Positions 52,288-61,425 of a stretch of DNA of 64,000 nucleotides are shown here, in pieces. Position 1 is the stretch's first letter. Every line of letters begins with the position of its first letter. The position numbers were made by a program, and so were the translations under genes. Origin of the DNA: UBA668 sp963720695 (GTDB taxonomy: Bacteria > Actinomycetota > Acidimicrobiia > Acidimicrobiales > Ilumatobacteraceae); assembly GCA_963720695.1 (NCBI GenBank), contig CAVRGG010000006.1:186001-250000 (forward strand). Reading direction: 5' to 3'. The notes under the pieces were generated by a model that did no database searches, had not been told where the DNA came from, and worked only from the letters and a program-made list of their open reading frames with translations.

Positions 52288-52910
52288 CAGAGGCCGAGTC
52301 GATCCGCGACGGCGGCCCGCACGGCGGTCGCCACCTGCTCGATGTTCGCGGAGCCGTCGATGACGACCCAGCGATCCGGCTCCTTCGTCGCCATGTCGCG
52401 AAATCCGTCGCGGACCCGCTCGTGGAACCCGCCGTTCTCCTGTTCGAAGCGGTCGAGTTGGCGTCCCCGCATGCGTCGCTCGAGCACCTCGGTGTCCGCA
52501 TCGAGCAACAGCACGAGGTCGGGCCAGTGTCCTTCCACCGCCCACTCGTTGATCCCGCGGACCGTGTCGAGCGGGAGCCCTCGGCCGTAGCCCTGGTACG
52601 CCAGCGTGGAGTAGACGCTGCGGTCGCTCACCACGTGTCGTCCGCTGGAGAGCGCCGGCCCGACGATCTCGTCGATGTGCTGCGCCCGATCGGCCGCAGC
52701 GAGCAACGCCTCGGCGCGGTGCGACAGGTTCGTGACCGCGGTGTCGTGCAGGATCGTGCGGATCCGCTGGCCGATCGCCGTGCCGCCGGTCTCGCGGGTG
52801 AGCACGGCACCGAGTGTCTGGGCGAGCCGCGCCGCGTGGGTGCTCTTCCCGCACCCTTCGGCCCCCTCGAATGCGATGTAGCGACCCGTGGACATATCGA
52901 GGCGCACCAT
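52287..52910 (-). CDS. tmk: Thymidylate kinase
   Basis: Phosphorylates dTMP to dTDP. The 207-residue protein has the P-loop EGAEGCGKST, the DRS motif in VVSDRSVYSTLAYQG and the lid region RMRGRQLDRFEQE. An ATG at 52895 (MSTGRYIAFEG) is an alternative start 5 codons in. Coupled to holB by a TGATG overlap; the divergent DMT gene starts 58 bp upstream. Confidence 0.93.
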   Translation of the reverse strand: MVRLDMSTGRYIAFEGAEGCGKSTHAARLAQTLGAVLTRETGGTAIGQRIRTILHDTAVTNLSHRAEALLAAADRAQHIDEIVGPALSSGRHVVSDRSVYSTLAYQGYGRGLPLDTVRGINEWAVEGHWPDLVLLLDADTEVLERRMRGRQLDRFEQENGGFHERVRDGFRDMATKEPDRWVVIDGSANIEQVATAVRAAVADRLGL

Positions 52911-52968
52911 ACCGATCTCATCGGGCTAGTCTGTGAATGAGATTTCATTCCCGAAATGTGAGACAGCT

Positions 52969-53853
52969 ATGTGGATCCCGATCACCATCGCCGCCGCCGG
53001 CTTCCAGACCGCCCGGACCGCCATGCAGCACCGCTTGCGCGCGCTGCTCTCGGTCAGCGGCGCAGGGTTCGTCCGCTATTTCTACGGAGGGCCGCTGGCC
53101 GCGCTGGCCGTGCTCGTCGTGTGGCGGCTCGGCATGCAGTGGCCTCACATCGACGCCCGCTTCTGGCCCGTCATCGCCGGCGGCGGCATCGCGCAGATCC
53201 TCGGCACCATCTTCCTCATCCGGGCGTTCGATGCCCGCGACTTCGCCGTCGGCACCGTGTTCTCCAAGACCGAGGTGGTGCAGGTGGCGATCTTCTCGAT
53301 GGTGCTGCTGGGTGAGCCGCTGCGCTGGGGTGGCTGGCTCGGCGCGCTGGTGTGCATGGTCGGCGTGGCCATGCTGGTCTCCCGCGGCCGCCGGTTGACG
53401 CCGGCGTCGATCCGTGAGCCGGCGGCGGTGTACGGCCTGGCCGCGGGAGCATTCTTCGGCCTGGCCTCGGTCGGCATCCGCGCCGCGACGAAGGCGCTGC
53501 ATCACAGCCCGGTGGTGATGAAGGCGCTCGTCACCCTGGCGGTGATGAACACCATTCAGACCGTCGTCCACGGGACATACCTCGCGCTGCGCGAGCGCGA
53601 CCAGCTTCGGCTCTCCGTCGTGCACTGGCGGAGCAGTTCCGTCGTCGGGCTCCTCAGCGTCTTCGGCTCAGCCGGGTGGGCGATGGCGCTGACGTTGGAG
53701 AACGCCGCCAAGGTGCGCACGCTCGGGCAGGTCGAGCTGCTCTTCACCTTCGCGGTGTCGCGCTGGATCCTGCACGACCGCCACGAGCGCAGCGAATATG
53801 CCGCGAGCGCGCTCGTCCTCATCGGCGTGCTCGCCGTCCTCCTCACCGGCTGA
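52969..53853 (+). CDS. EamA/DMT-superfamily transporter
   Basis: A 294-residue protein with about ten hydrophobic segments in two EamA-like halves (e.g. FRYF...LAALAVLVV, FLIRAFDARDFAVGTVFSKTEV, and ALTLENAAKVRTLGQVELL in the second half). The ATG at 52969 (MWIPITIAAAG) is chosen; a GTG 36 bp upstream is in frame. Substrate unknown. Its 3' end lies 33 bp from the convergent topA stop, across a short tandem repeat. Confidence 0.82.
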   Translation: MWIPITIAAAGFQTARTAMQHRLRALLSVSGAGFVRYFYGGPLAALAVLVVWRLGMQWPHIDARFWPVIAGGGIAQILGTIFLIRAFDARDFAVGTVFSKTEVVQVAIFSMVLLGEPLRWGGWLGALVCMVGVAMLVSRGRRLTPASIREPAAVYGLAAGAFFGLASVGIRAATKALHHSPVVMKALVTLAVMNTIQTVVHGTYLALRERDQLRLSVVHWRSSSVVGLLSVFGSAGWAMALTLENAAKVRTLGQVELLFTFAVSRWILHDRHERSEYAASALVLIGVLAVLLTG

Positions 53854-53864
53854 CCCGAGCCCGC

Positions 53865-53896
53865 GGGTCGTCAGGCGAGAGGGTCGTCAGGCGAGA
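53865..53896. repeat. 16-bp tandem duplication at the topA stop codon
   Basis: GGGTCGTCAGGCGAGA occurs twice in direct tandem (53865-53880 and 53881-53896), with a third partial copy GGGTCGTC. The topA stop (53887-53889) lies in the second copy, so the first copy is a duplicated piece of the gene's last codons beyond the stop. Confidence 0.85.
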
Positions 53897-56595
53897 GGGT
53901 CGTCGCCGGGCGCCGGGGACGCGGTCACCGCGGAAGCCTTCTTGGCGGGGGCCTTCTTCGCTGCCGACTTCTTCGCTGCGGACTTCTTCGCCGGCGCCGA
54001 CTTCTTCGCCGCGGCCCGCTTCGTGGCCGCCGCCTTCTTGCCGGGCGCTCCGCCCTTTTCGATGATCGCCTCTCGGCGGACTGCGAGCAGCTCGTAGGCG
54101 CGCTCGGGCTCCATCGCCTCGAGGCGGTCGCCCTTGGACAGCGACGCGTTCGTCTCCCCGTCGGTCACGTAGACGCCGAACTTGCCGTCCTTGGCCACCA
54201 CGGGCTTGCCGCTCACCGGGTCGGTGCCGAACTCTCGCAGCGGCCCGCGTGCCGCCATGTTGGCGGCCGCACCGCGGCGGAAGACCTTGGGCTGGCTGAA
54301 GATCGCGACCGCCTCGGCGAGGGTGATGGTGAGCAGCTGCTCCTCGCCGGCGATGTTGCGGAAGTCCTTGCCCTTCTGCACGTATGGCCCGTAGCGACCG
54401 TTGTTGGCGATGATCTCGGCGCCGTCGGACGGGTCGATGCCGAGTGAGCGGGGGAGTTGCAAGAGCTCCTTGGCCTCGTCGACCGTGATCCGCTCGAACA
54501 CCATCGTCTTGAACAGGCTGGCCATCTTCGGCTTCTCGAGCCCCGGCGGCAGGTTGTCCGGGCTGCCCCACTGCACGTACGGCCCGTACCGACCGTTCTT
54601 GGCGAACACGGGGAAACCGTCGAGCTCGCCGATCGGCTCGTCGCTCTTGGGGGCGGCGAGCAGCTTGATCGCCACCTCGATGGTGAGCTCGTCCGGTGCC
54701 ATGTCGTCGGGCACGCTGGCGGTGTCCTCGCCACGCTTGACGTACGGCCCGTACTTGCCGGGCTTCACGACCACTGCGTTGCCGTCGGCGTCGACGCCGA
54801 TCGGGAACGTGTTGATCTCGGCCGCGTCGATGTGATCGAGGTTCTCCTCCACCAGTCGCTTGAGCCCGGGCAGCTGCTCGGCTTCGCTGCCGAAGTAGAA
54901 GTGCTGCAGCCAGTCCTGCTTCTGACGTTCGTTGCGGGCGATCGAGTCGAGGTCTTCCTCGATACGAGCGGTGAACGCGAAGTCGACGAGCTCGGCGAAG
55001 TGCTTCTCCATCAACCCGACGACGGCGAAGGCGGTCCAGGTCGGTACGAGCGCCTGCCCCTTCTTCCACACGTAGCCGCGGTCCTGCACCGTCTGGATGA
55101 TCGAGGCCCACGTGCTCGGGCGACCGATGCCCAACTCCTCGAGCCGCTTCACCAGCGAGGCCTCGGTGTAGCGGGCGGGCGGTGAGGTGGCGTGGCCATT
55201 GGGCGTGAGCGAGCTGACCGGAACCGCCTGGCCGACCGTGAGCTGCGGCAGCAGCGCCTCTCGCTCGTCCTCGGCTTCGGCCTCGTCCGTGGACTCGACG
55301 TAGACCTGCCGGTGCCCGGGGAACGTGATGGTGGTACCGCTGGCGGCGAACTCGCAGTCGGTGCGTGCCGCCGACTCCACCGCGATCGCTCCCAGCCGCA
55401 CGCTCACCGTGGTGCCGGCCGCGTCGGCCATCTGCGACGCCAGGGTGCGCTGCCAGATCATCCGGTAGAGCGACAGCTCCTGGCCGTTGAGCTCGGCGGC
55501 GACCGCATCGGGGCTGCGCAGCGGCGTGGTGGGCCGGATCGCCTCGTGGGCCTCCTGGGCGTTCTTCACCTTCGTGCTGAACTGGCGCGGACCGGGCGAC
55601 AGGAAGTTGGCGCCGTAGCTGCGCTGGACCTCGGCGCGCACGGCCGTGAGCGCTTCGTCGCTGAGCACGACGTTGTCGGTACGCATGTAGGTGATGTAGC
55701 CGCGCTCGTACAGACCCTGCGCGATGCGCATCACCTGCGCAGCGCCGAGGCGCAGCTTGCGACCACCCTCCTGCTGCAGGGTGCTGGTCATGAACGGCGC
55801 CTTCGGGCTGCTGCGATAGGGCTTCTGCTCCACCGACCGCACGGCGAAGTCCGCGGACTCGAGCGCGGTCGCCAACGAACGGGCGCGACCCTCGGGGACG
55901 ACGACGACGTTCTTCTTCGGCTGTCCGTCGGAGGTGAAGTCCTTGCCGGTCGCCACCTTCGTGCCGTCGACCGAGACGAGGGTGGCGGTGAAGGCAGGCG
56001 ACGTCCCCGTCTGCAGGTCGATGTCCCAGTACCCCGCGGTGACGAACGCGATGCGTTCGCGCTCGCGCTCGACGATGAGCCGGACCGACGGGCTCTGCAC
56101 ACGACCGGCGCTGAGACCCCGGTTCACCCGGCGCCAGAGGACCGGCGACACCTCGTAGCCGTAGAGCCGGTCGAGCAGTCGACGGGTCTCCGCGGCGTCG
56201 ACGAGGCCGTAGTCGATCCCCCGTGGGTTGGCGACGGCCTGATCGATCGCGCTCTTGGTGATCTCGTGGAACACCATGCGCTTCACGGGGATCTTGGGCT
56301 TCAGGTACTCGAGCAGGTGCCAGCTGATGGCTTCGCCCTCGCGGTCTTCGTCCGTCGCGAGGTAGAGCTCGCTGGCGTCCTTCATCGCGGCTCGCAGGTC
56401 CCTGACCACGTCCTTGCCACGAACCGTCAGTTCGTAGGTCGGCTTGAAGCCGTTGTCGACGTCGATCTGCAGCCCCTTGCTGGGCAGGTCGGCCACGTGG
56501 CCCACCGAGGCGCGCACGTCGAAGGCATTCCCGAGGAATTTCGAGATGGTCTTCGCCTTGGCGGGCGACTCCACGATGACGAGTGGTCTGGGCAT
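53887..56595 (-). CDS. topA: DNA topoisomerase I
   Basis: A 902-residue type IA topoisomerase that relaxes negative supercoils. The N-terminal Toprim domain has VIVESPAKAKTI and TDEDREGEAI (81-90); the catalytic Tyr303 is in YITYMRTDN; SAGRVQSPSVRLI is also typical. The C-terminal half has several KYGPYV/RYGPYV repeat units (topo C-terminal repeats), and the end is a Lys/Ala-rich tail (KKSAAKKSAAKKAPAKKAS) typical of actinobacterial TopA. ATG at 56595. Confidence 0.96.
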   Translation of the reverse strand: MPRPLVIVESPAKAKTISKFLGNAFDVRASVGHVADLPSKGLQIDVDNGFKPTYELTVRGKDVVRDLRAAMKDASELYLATDEDREGEAISWHLLEYLKPKIPVKRMVFHEITKSAIDQAVANPRGIDYGLVDAAETRRLLDRLYGYEVSPVLWRRVNRGLSAGRVQSPSVRLIVERERERIAFVTAGYWDIDLQTGTSPAFTATLVSVDGTKVATGKDFTSDGQPKKNVVVVPEGRARSLATALESADFAVRSVEQKPYRSSPKAPFMTSTLQQEGGRKLRLGAAQVMRIAQGLYERGYITYMRTDNVVLSDEALTAVRAEVQRSYGANFLSPGPRQFSTKVKNAQEAHEAIRPTTPLRSPDAVAAELNGQELSLYRMIWQRTLASQMADAAGTTVSVRLGAIAVESAARTDCEFAASGTTITFPGHRQVYVESTDEAEAEDEREALLPQLTVGQAVPVSSLTPNGHATSPPARYTEASLVKRLEELGIGRPSTWASIIQTVQDRGYVWKKGQALVPTWTAFAVVGLMEKHFAELVDFAFTARIEEDLDSIARNERQKQDWLQHFYFGSEAEQLPGLKRLVEENLDHIDAAEINTFPIGVDADGNAVVVKPGKYGPYVKRGEDTASVPDDMAPDELTIEVAIKLLAAPKSDEPIGELDGFPVFAKNGRYGPYVQWGSPDNLPPGLEKPKMASLFKTMVFERITVDEAKELLQLPRSLGIDPSDGAEIIANNGRYGPYVQKGKDFRNIAGEEQLLTITLAEAVAIFSQPKVFRRGAAANMAARGPLREFGTDPVSGKPVVAKDGKFGVYVTDGETNASLSKGDRLEAMEPERAYELLAVRREAIIEKGGAPGKKAAATKRAAAKKSAPAKKSAAKKSAAKKAPAKKASAVTASPAPGDDPLA

Positions 56596-56655
56596 TGGTG
56601 CGTATCGCTACGTGATGGGACACCACGTTGTCAAGGCGCGGTGTCCGGCGGATGG

Positions 56656-57537
56656 TCAGTCGAGCAGGTGATGGATCGTGAACTCGACTCTGCGGTTGAG
56701 GGCACGACCCTCCGGTGTGCTGTCGTCGGCGATGGGGAATGCCTTGCCGTAGCCGGTCCCGGTGAGGCGCGCCGGGTCGATGCCGCTGAACGCCAGATAG
56801 GCGGTCACGTTGTCGACGCGGGCCTGCGAGAGGGCGAGATTGGCGTCGGCGGGACCGGTCCCGTCGGTGTAGCCGCGGACGTCGAGCGTGACCTGCGGGT
56901 TCTGCTCCATCATCACCACGACGAGGTCGAGGAACTGCTGGGCGGTGGCGTCGAGCGTGGTGGAGTTCGGGGAGAACTGGATCGAGTCGTGCGCGAGGAG
57001 CGCCTCGCCGTCCGGGGTCGGCGTGCCGGCGACGACCGTGTGCTCCACGACGACATGATCAGCACCGAACACCGCGGCGAACCGGTCGCGGAGCGCGTCG
57101 GAGGTGGCCTGGTCGGGCACGGTGCCCTCCAGGAGCAGTTGCCCACCGGTGTAGTCCGCCCACCTGACCGGATGGGTCGGATCGTCGACGAACTGGGTCG
57201 TCGTCGACGCGGGCGGATCGGTGGACGCCGGCGGGGTCGGGGCGGTCGAGGGTGCCACCGTCGCCGGCGGCAGCGTGATGACGACAGGGATCGTGGTCGA
57301 CGGCGCGACCGTCGTCACCGCAGGAGGCACGACCGTGGTTCGTGGCGGCGCGACCGACGAACCGCTGTCACCGCCCGAGGCCATCGAGACACCGATCCAG
57401 ATCGCGACGACGCCGATGAGCCCGAGGGCGACGACGGGTATCCACTTGGAGCGGGACTCCGGCACCGGCTGGTGGGCGACGCGCTCGGCGCGTGCGATCA
57501 GATCCTCGACGCGAGAGCGGTCGTCAGGACTGCTCAT
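56656..57537 (-). CDS. OmpA-domain protein with BON-like domain
   Basis: A 293-residue protein: one membrane span (WIPVVALGLIGVVAIWIGVSM, about 32-52), a Thr/Pro/Val linker, a BON-like segment (GGQLLLEGTVPDQATSDAL) and a C-terminal OmpA/MotB peptidoglycan-binding domain with VTLDVRGYTDGTG and NLALSQARVDNVTAYL and RRVEF. The domain order resembles mycobacterial ArfA (OmpATb). Its start overlaps the end of the upstream coiled-coil gene by 14 bp. Confidence 0.85.
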   Translation of the reverse strand: MSSPDDRSRVEDLIARAERVAHQPVPESRSKWIPVVALGLIGVVAIWIGVSMASGGDSGSSVAPPRTTVVPPAVTTVAPSTTIPVVITLPPATVAPSTAPTPPASTDPPASTTTQFVDDPTHPVRWADYTGGQLLLEGTVPDQATSDALRDRFAAVFGADHVVVEHTVVAGTPTPDGEALLAHDSIQFSPNSTTLDATAQQFLDLVVVMMEQNPQVTLDVRGYTDGTGPADANLALSQARVDNVTAYLAFSGIDPARLTGTGYGKAFPIADDSTPEGRALNRRVEFTIHHLLD

Positions 57538-58153
57538 CGTCGTTCTCCGCCGCGGGTGCAGCGGGCGTCTCGACGATCGAGAGCAACTGGGTGAGTTGAG
57601 CCTTCGTCGCGCCGAGCTGCTGGCTGATGGATGCGCGCTGAGCGGTGAGGTCGGCGAGCTGCGCCGACGCCTCGTCGATCTTGCGGCGGGTCTCGTCGAG
57701 CGTCGCCTGGGCGGCCGATTCGGTCTCCACCCGATGGGCTTCGGCGCCCGCGGTGGTCTCCTCGGCCTGCTTGCGAGCCTGGGACAGCACGAGCTCGGCG
57801 TCGACCTGTGCCTGGTGACGGATCTCGTGCGCCTGCGACTCGGCCACCGCGACCTTGGCAGCGGCGTCGGCGCGTGCCTGCTCCATCACCTTGGCGATGC
57901 TGGCCCGCGCCGTGTCGAGCAGTTGGGCGGTCTCGTCGCCCCAGCGGCCGAGGATGTCGTCGCTGGGGGTGGGGACGGCCGAGATCGGGGGCTGCTGTTC
58001 GAGCTCGGCGATCCGGGCGCGGAGGCGGTCGGCCTCCGAGGTGGCCGCCTTCAGCTCGGCCGACAGCTGGCCGACGAGGGCCTTCACCTGTGCTGGGTCG
58101 TAGCCACGGCGAACGAGTTCGAGCTCATTGTCCATTTCGATGGTTCCCGCCAT
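57524..58153 (-). CDS. DivIVA-like coiled-coil protein
   Basis: About 209 residues, nearly all helical. LELVRRGYDPAQVKALVGQL is the DivIVA-type N-terminal segment found in actinobacterial wag31-like proteins; the rest is a long coiled coil rich in Ala, Gln and Glu (e.g. TARASIAKVMEQARADAAAK). The start may be 58153 (MAGTIEMDNE) or 58135 (MDNELE). Overlapping translation with the OmpA-domain gene suggests a shared role at the cell envelope or pole. Confidence 0.75.
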   Translation of the reverse strand: MAGTIEMDNELELVRRGYDPAQVKALVGQLSAELKAATSEADRLRARIAELEQQPPISAVPTPSDDILGRWGDETAQLLDTARASIAKVMEQARADAAAKVAVAESQAHEIRHQAQVDAELVLSQARKQAEETTAGAEAHRVETESAAQATLDETRRKIDEASAQLADLTAQRASISQQLGATKAQLTQLLSIVETPAAPAAENDDEQS

Positions 58154-58263
58154 ACACGGCATCAGTGTAGGGAAATGGCCGTTTTCGCACGCGTCCGCGA
58201 AGACCTTGCCGAATTCTTGAGAAACCACCGATGTCGTTCACATCGTGGCCCCGGACGCGAAGG

Positions 58264-60600
58264 TCAGTCCGCACCGACGAGTTCGGGCTCCTCGACCGGC
58301 GCCGCCGTGGACGAGGCGTGGCCGCCCTCCACGTCGAGACGGGGGAGGATGCGGTCGAGCCACTTGGGAATCCACCAGTTGCGGGCGCCGAGCAGTTCCA
58401 TCGTCGCGGGGACGAGGATCATGCGCACGATCGTGGCGTCGACGAGCACGGCGACGGCCATGCCCAGACCGAACAGCTTGAGCTGGCGGTCGTCGCCCAG
58501 CACGAACGCCGAGAACACGCACACCATGATCAGCGCCGCGGCGGTGATGACTCGAGCGGTGACGGCCAGGCCGTCGGCGACGGCGGTGCCGTTGTCGCCC
58601 GTGCGATCGAACTCCTCCTTCATCCGCGAGAGCAGGAAGACCTCGTAGTCCATCGACAGGCCGAACACGATCGCGAACAGCATCATCGGCGCCCACGCCT
58701 CGACCGGACCCGGCTTGTCGATGCCGAGCAGACTCAGGCCCCAGCCCCACTGGAAGATGGCGACGATCACGCCGTACGCGGCACCCACGGAGAGCAGGTT
58801 CATGATGACCGCCTTGAGCGGCACGAGCAGGCTGCGGAACACGACCATCAGCAGCAGGAAGCTGAGGATCAGCACCGCGCCGATGAGCAGCGGCAGCCGC
58901 CCGCCGAGATAGTCGGCGAAGTCGATGCCGGCCGCGGTCCAGCCACCGACGTCGACCTGCAGGCCGGTCGCAGGGATGACGTCGCTGCGCAGTCGGGTGA
59001 CGAGGTCGGCCGTGGCGGCATCCTGCGGAGAGGTGGTGGGGTAGACCGTCCAGGTCCAGATGCCGGGCGCGATCTCGACACCCTTGGGCGGGAACGCCAC
59101 GTTGGTGTCGGCACCGATCGCCGCGTCGACGCCGGCGACGGTCTCCGCGTTGGCGGCGGGGTCGGTGGACACCAGGACGAGAGGTCCGTTGGATCCGGGG
59201 CCGAACGCTCCGGCGATCTGGTCGTAGGCCTGGCGGACGGTCGTGTCCTTGGGCAGGTTGCCGGTGTCGCTGAAGCCGAGGCGGATCGAGAACAGCGGGA
59301 GCGCGAACAGCACGAGCGTGACGGCGCCACCGATGAAGAACGGCCAGGGCCGGTGCTGGATGAAGCGGCTCCACCTGAACCAGAAGCGCTGCTCGCGCGG
59401 CTTCTCCTTGCGTTCGGGGATCGGCTTGCGCAGCGACCGCCCTCCCGGCAGGTAGCTGGCACCGACGAGGAGCACGGCACCGAGCAGGCCGAGACCCAGC
59501 AGCGGTCCGACCTGGTCGAGCGCCACTCCGGCGAGGCCGCACACCACGAACAGCGCGACGCCGGTGGCGGCTGCCCGCGAGGTGGTGTGGATGCGAGTGC
59601 CGGTGAAGCCGAGCAGCGCCGGCAGCAGCGTGATCGACGCGATCATCATCACGAACACACCGGTGGCGCCCGCCACGGCGAGGCCTCGGACGAACGACAC
59701 GCCCATGATGAAGAGGCCGAGCAGCGAGATCATCACGGTGATGCCGGCGAAGATCACGGCGCGACCGGACGTGTCGACGGCGGCGATGGTCGCGGTCTCC
59801 GGATCCTCGCCCATCTGGAGGTGTTCTCGATATCGGCTGACGATGAACAGCGCGTAGTCGATGCCGACGCCGAGACCGATCATGGCGGCCATCTGCGGCC
59901 CGAACTCGGGGATCGAAAGCACGTGGGAGGCCAGCCCGACAATGGCCATGGCGACGCCGAGTCCGGAGATCGCGGTGCCGATCGGAAGTCCCATCGCGAT
60001 GACCGAACCGAACGCGATCAGCAGGATGACGATCGCGGCGAGGATGCCGAGGATCTCACTCGCCGGGAATTGGACCTCTTGGAAGATCTGGCCGCCGTAG
60101 TTGATGGTGATGCCCGGCACCGAGACCTGGTCACCGATGTCCTGGATCTGAGTGGCGAGCTCCTTGAACTGGGCCTGGTCGCGCTTGGAGATGGTGAGCT
60201 GCGCGAAGGACACGTCGTGGCCGAGGGTGTTGGTCACCGAGTCGGCCGGGCTGTTCAGCCGCGCGCCCTCGGGGGAGTACGGGCTGACGAGCTTCACCCC
60301 GGGCAGCGCGTCGACCTGCTCGAACATCGCGGTCATCGCCGCCTGCACCTCGGGGTCGTCGTTGCCCTGCTCGGCCGTGAAGACGATCTGACCGGGGTAG
60401 CCGGCCTCTTCCTTCTGGCCGATCGAGCTGAAGATGTCCTGGACACGCGTCGATTCGCTGTCGGGCTGGTTGAACTCGGTGTGGTAGTTGGTGCCGGCGG
60501 CCGAGGATGCGATGTTCAGGACGAGCAGGACGGGCAGCCAGATCGCGAACACCATGATCCAACGGCGGCGGAAGCTGAAGCGCGCGAGGCGGGCGAGCAT
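58264..60600 (-). CDS. MMPL/RND-family membrane transporter
   Basis: A 778-residue protein with the MMPL layout: N-terminal span (RRRWIMVFAIWLPVLLVLN), a first extracytoplasmic loop, five to six spans with GLGVGIDYALFIVSRYREHL (the family hallmark GxxxDY region), a second loop and a second block with FGLSMDYEVFLLSRMKEE. Lipid or drug export is typical. It lies 45 bp after a TetR gene on the same strand and is probably in its operon. Confidence 0.9.
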   Translation of the reverse strand: MLARLARFSFRRRWIMVFAIWLPVLLVLNIASSAAGTNYHTEFNQPDSESTRVQDIFSSIGQKEEAGYPGQIVFTAEQGNDDPEVQAAMTAMFEQVDALPGVKLVSPYSPEGARLNSPADSVTNTLGHDVSFAQLTISKRDQAQFKELATQIQDIGDQVSVPGITINYGGQIFQEVQFPASEILGILAAIVILLIAFGSVIAMGLPIGTAISGLGVAMAIVGLASHVLSIPEFGPQMAAMIGLGVGIDYALFIVSRYREHLQMGEDPETATIAAVDTSGRAVIFAGITVMISLLGLFIMGVSFVRGLAVAGATGVFVMMIASITLLPALLGFTGTRIHTTSRAAATGVALFVVCGLAGVALDQVGPLLGLGLLGAVLLVGASYLPGGRSLRKPIPERKEKPREQRFWFRWSRFIQHRPWPFFIGGAVTLVLFALPLFSIRLGFSDTGNLPKDTTVRQAYDQIAGAFGPGSNGPLVLVSTDPAANAETVAGVDAAIGADTNVAFPPKGVEIAPGIWTWTVYPTTSPQDAATADLVTRLRSDVIPATGLQVDVGGWTAAGIDFADYLGGRLPLLIGAVLILSFLLLMVVFRSLLVPLKAVIMNLLSVGAAYGVIVAIFQWGWGLSLLGIDKPGPVEAWAPMMLFAIVFGLSMDYEVFLLSRMKEEFDRTGDNGTAVADGLAVTARVITAAALIMVCVFSAFVLGDDRQLKLFGLGMAVAVLVDATIVRMILVPATMELLGARNWWIPKWLDRILPRLDVEGGHASSTAAPVEEPELVGAD

Positions 60601-60645
60601 GGGGGTTCTCCGTTTCGCTCGTTCGGGGACACGAGCAGACCGAAC

Positions 60646-61257
60646 TTAGCTCCGCGGGCGACGGCCTCGCGGGGTGACCTTTGTCTCAACGACGGCATCG
60701 GGAGCGTGCGCACGGAGAAAGGCGTCGGCCACGTGGTCCCCGAAGGCGGCGTCGAGCTGGAACGTGTTGCTGAGGTGGGCGAACAGCAGCGGACCCATCA
60801 GCAGCGAGGTGGCCACGTGGAAGTCGAGCGCAGGATCGACGAGCCCTTCGGCCACGCCGAGGTCGTACAGCTGGCGGGCCGTGGCGAACTGGTTGTCCTC
60901 GAGCCGCTTCTCCATCTGGGCGAAGGCGGGTTCGAGCTGCTTGAGGAGCAGCAGCGAAGGGATGACTCGCGCCCACTCCGGATCGCTGAACATGGTGACG
61001 ATCGTGCGGGTGAACGCGTGGACCGCGTCGGCGAAGCCCAGCGCCGGATCGATCGGCGGAATGGTCGGCATGAGGTGGTCGATCACATCGATGAGGATCT
61101 CGTCGCGGCTGGCCCAGTGGCGGTAGATCGTGGACTTGGCGACGCCGGACCGCAGCACGATCGCATCGACGGTGACCGCGCCGGGGCCGCCTTCGACGAG
61201 CAGTTCGGACGCGGCCTGAACCACTGCGCTGCGGGTACGTGTGACGCGTTCATCCAT
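60646..61257 (-). CDS. TetR-family transcriptional regulator
   Basis: A 203-residue protein. The helix-turn-helix is VDAIVLRSGVAKSTIYRHW, followed by a TetR_C-type ligand domain. The ATG at 61257 (MDERVTRTRS) is the best-supported start; an earlier ATG at 61344 lies next to the operators. Divergent from an MFS exporter gene and upstream of an MMPL gene; a double operator lies between, so it probably controls both exporters. Confidence 0.88.
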   Translation of the reverse strand: MDERVTRTRSAVVQAASELLVEGGPGAVTVDAIVLRSGVAKSTIYRHWASRDEILIDVIDHLMPTIPPIDPALGFADAVHAFTRTIVTMFSDPEWARVIPSLLLLKQLEPAFAQMEKRLEDNQFATARQLYDLGVAEGLVDPALDFHVATSLLMGPLLFAHLSNTFQLDAAFGDHVADAFLRAHAPDAVVETKVTPRGRRPRS

Positions 61258-61330
61258 GCGGGGGTCGACGTTAGTCGTGACGGTCGTCGAGCCCCTCCTC
61301 GTGACATCGGTCGCATCGCCCGCAAGGGAG

Positions 61331-61358
61331 TTGACTTCTCTCATAGAAACAGTACGCT
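61331..61358 (+). promoter_or_regulatory. Putative promoter of the MFS exporter gene
   Basis: TTGACT (61331-61336) and TACGCT (61353-61358) have a 16-bp spacer and fit the actinobacterial TTGAcn/TAnnnT pattern. The -10 overlaps operator 1, so repressor binding would block the polymerase. Confidence 0.5.
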
Positions 61359-61397
61359 ACCGTTTCGTACTACAGAACGAAACCGTTTCGTACTGTT
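61348..61397. promoter_or_regulatory. Double TetR operator between MFS and TetR genes
   Basis: Two 17-bp sites, TACGCTACCGTTTCGTA (61353-61369) and AACGAAACCGTTTCGTA (61376-61392), the second with perfect ACGAAAC/GTTTCGT arms. Centres are 23 bp apart. The outer AACAGTACG and CGTACTGTT make the whole stretch a hyphenated palindrome of 50 bp. This layout, over a promoter between divergent genes, is typical of TetR control. Confidence 0.72.
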
Positions 61398-61425
61398 CCG
61401 TCGTCCCGATCCGAAGGAGTCCCCC

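Noticed and set aside
53843..56626. 927-codon frame overlapping topA on the same strand
   Set aside because: Arg/Gly-rich translation without any domain, while the topA frame has all topoisomerase motifs.
58231..61425. Very long open frame on the plus strand (over 1000 codons) preceding and in frame with the MFS exporter
   Set aside because: It lies antisense to the MMPL and TetR genes, has low-complexity Arg/Asp/His/Glu-rich translation without domains, and the real exporter starts at 61426 with a good ribosome site. It is a by-product of high GC content.
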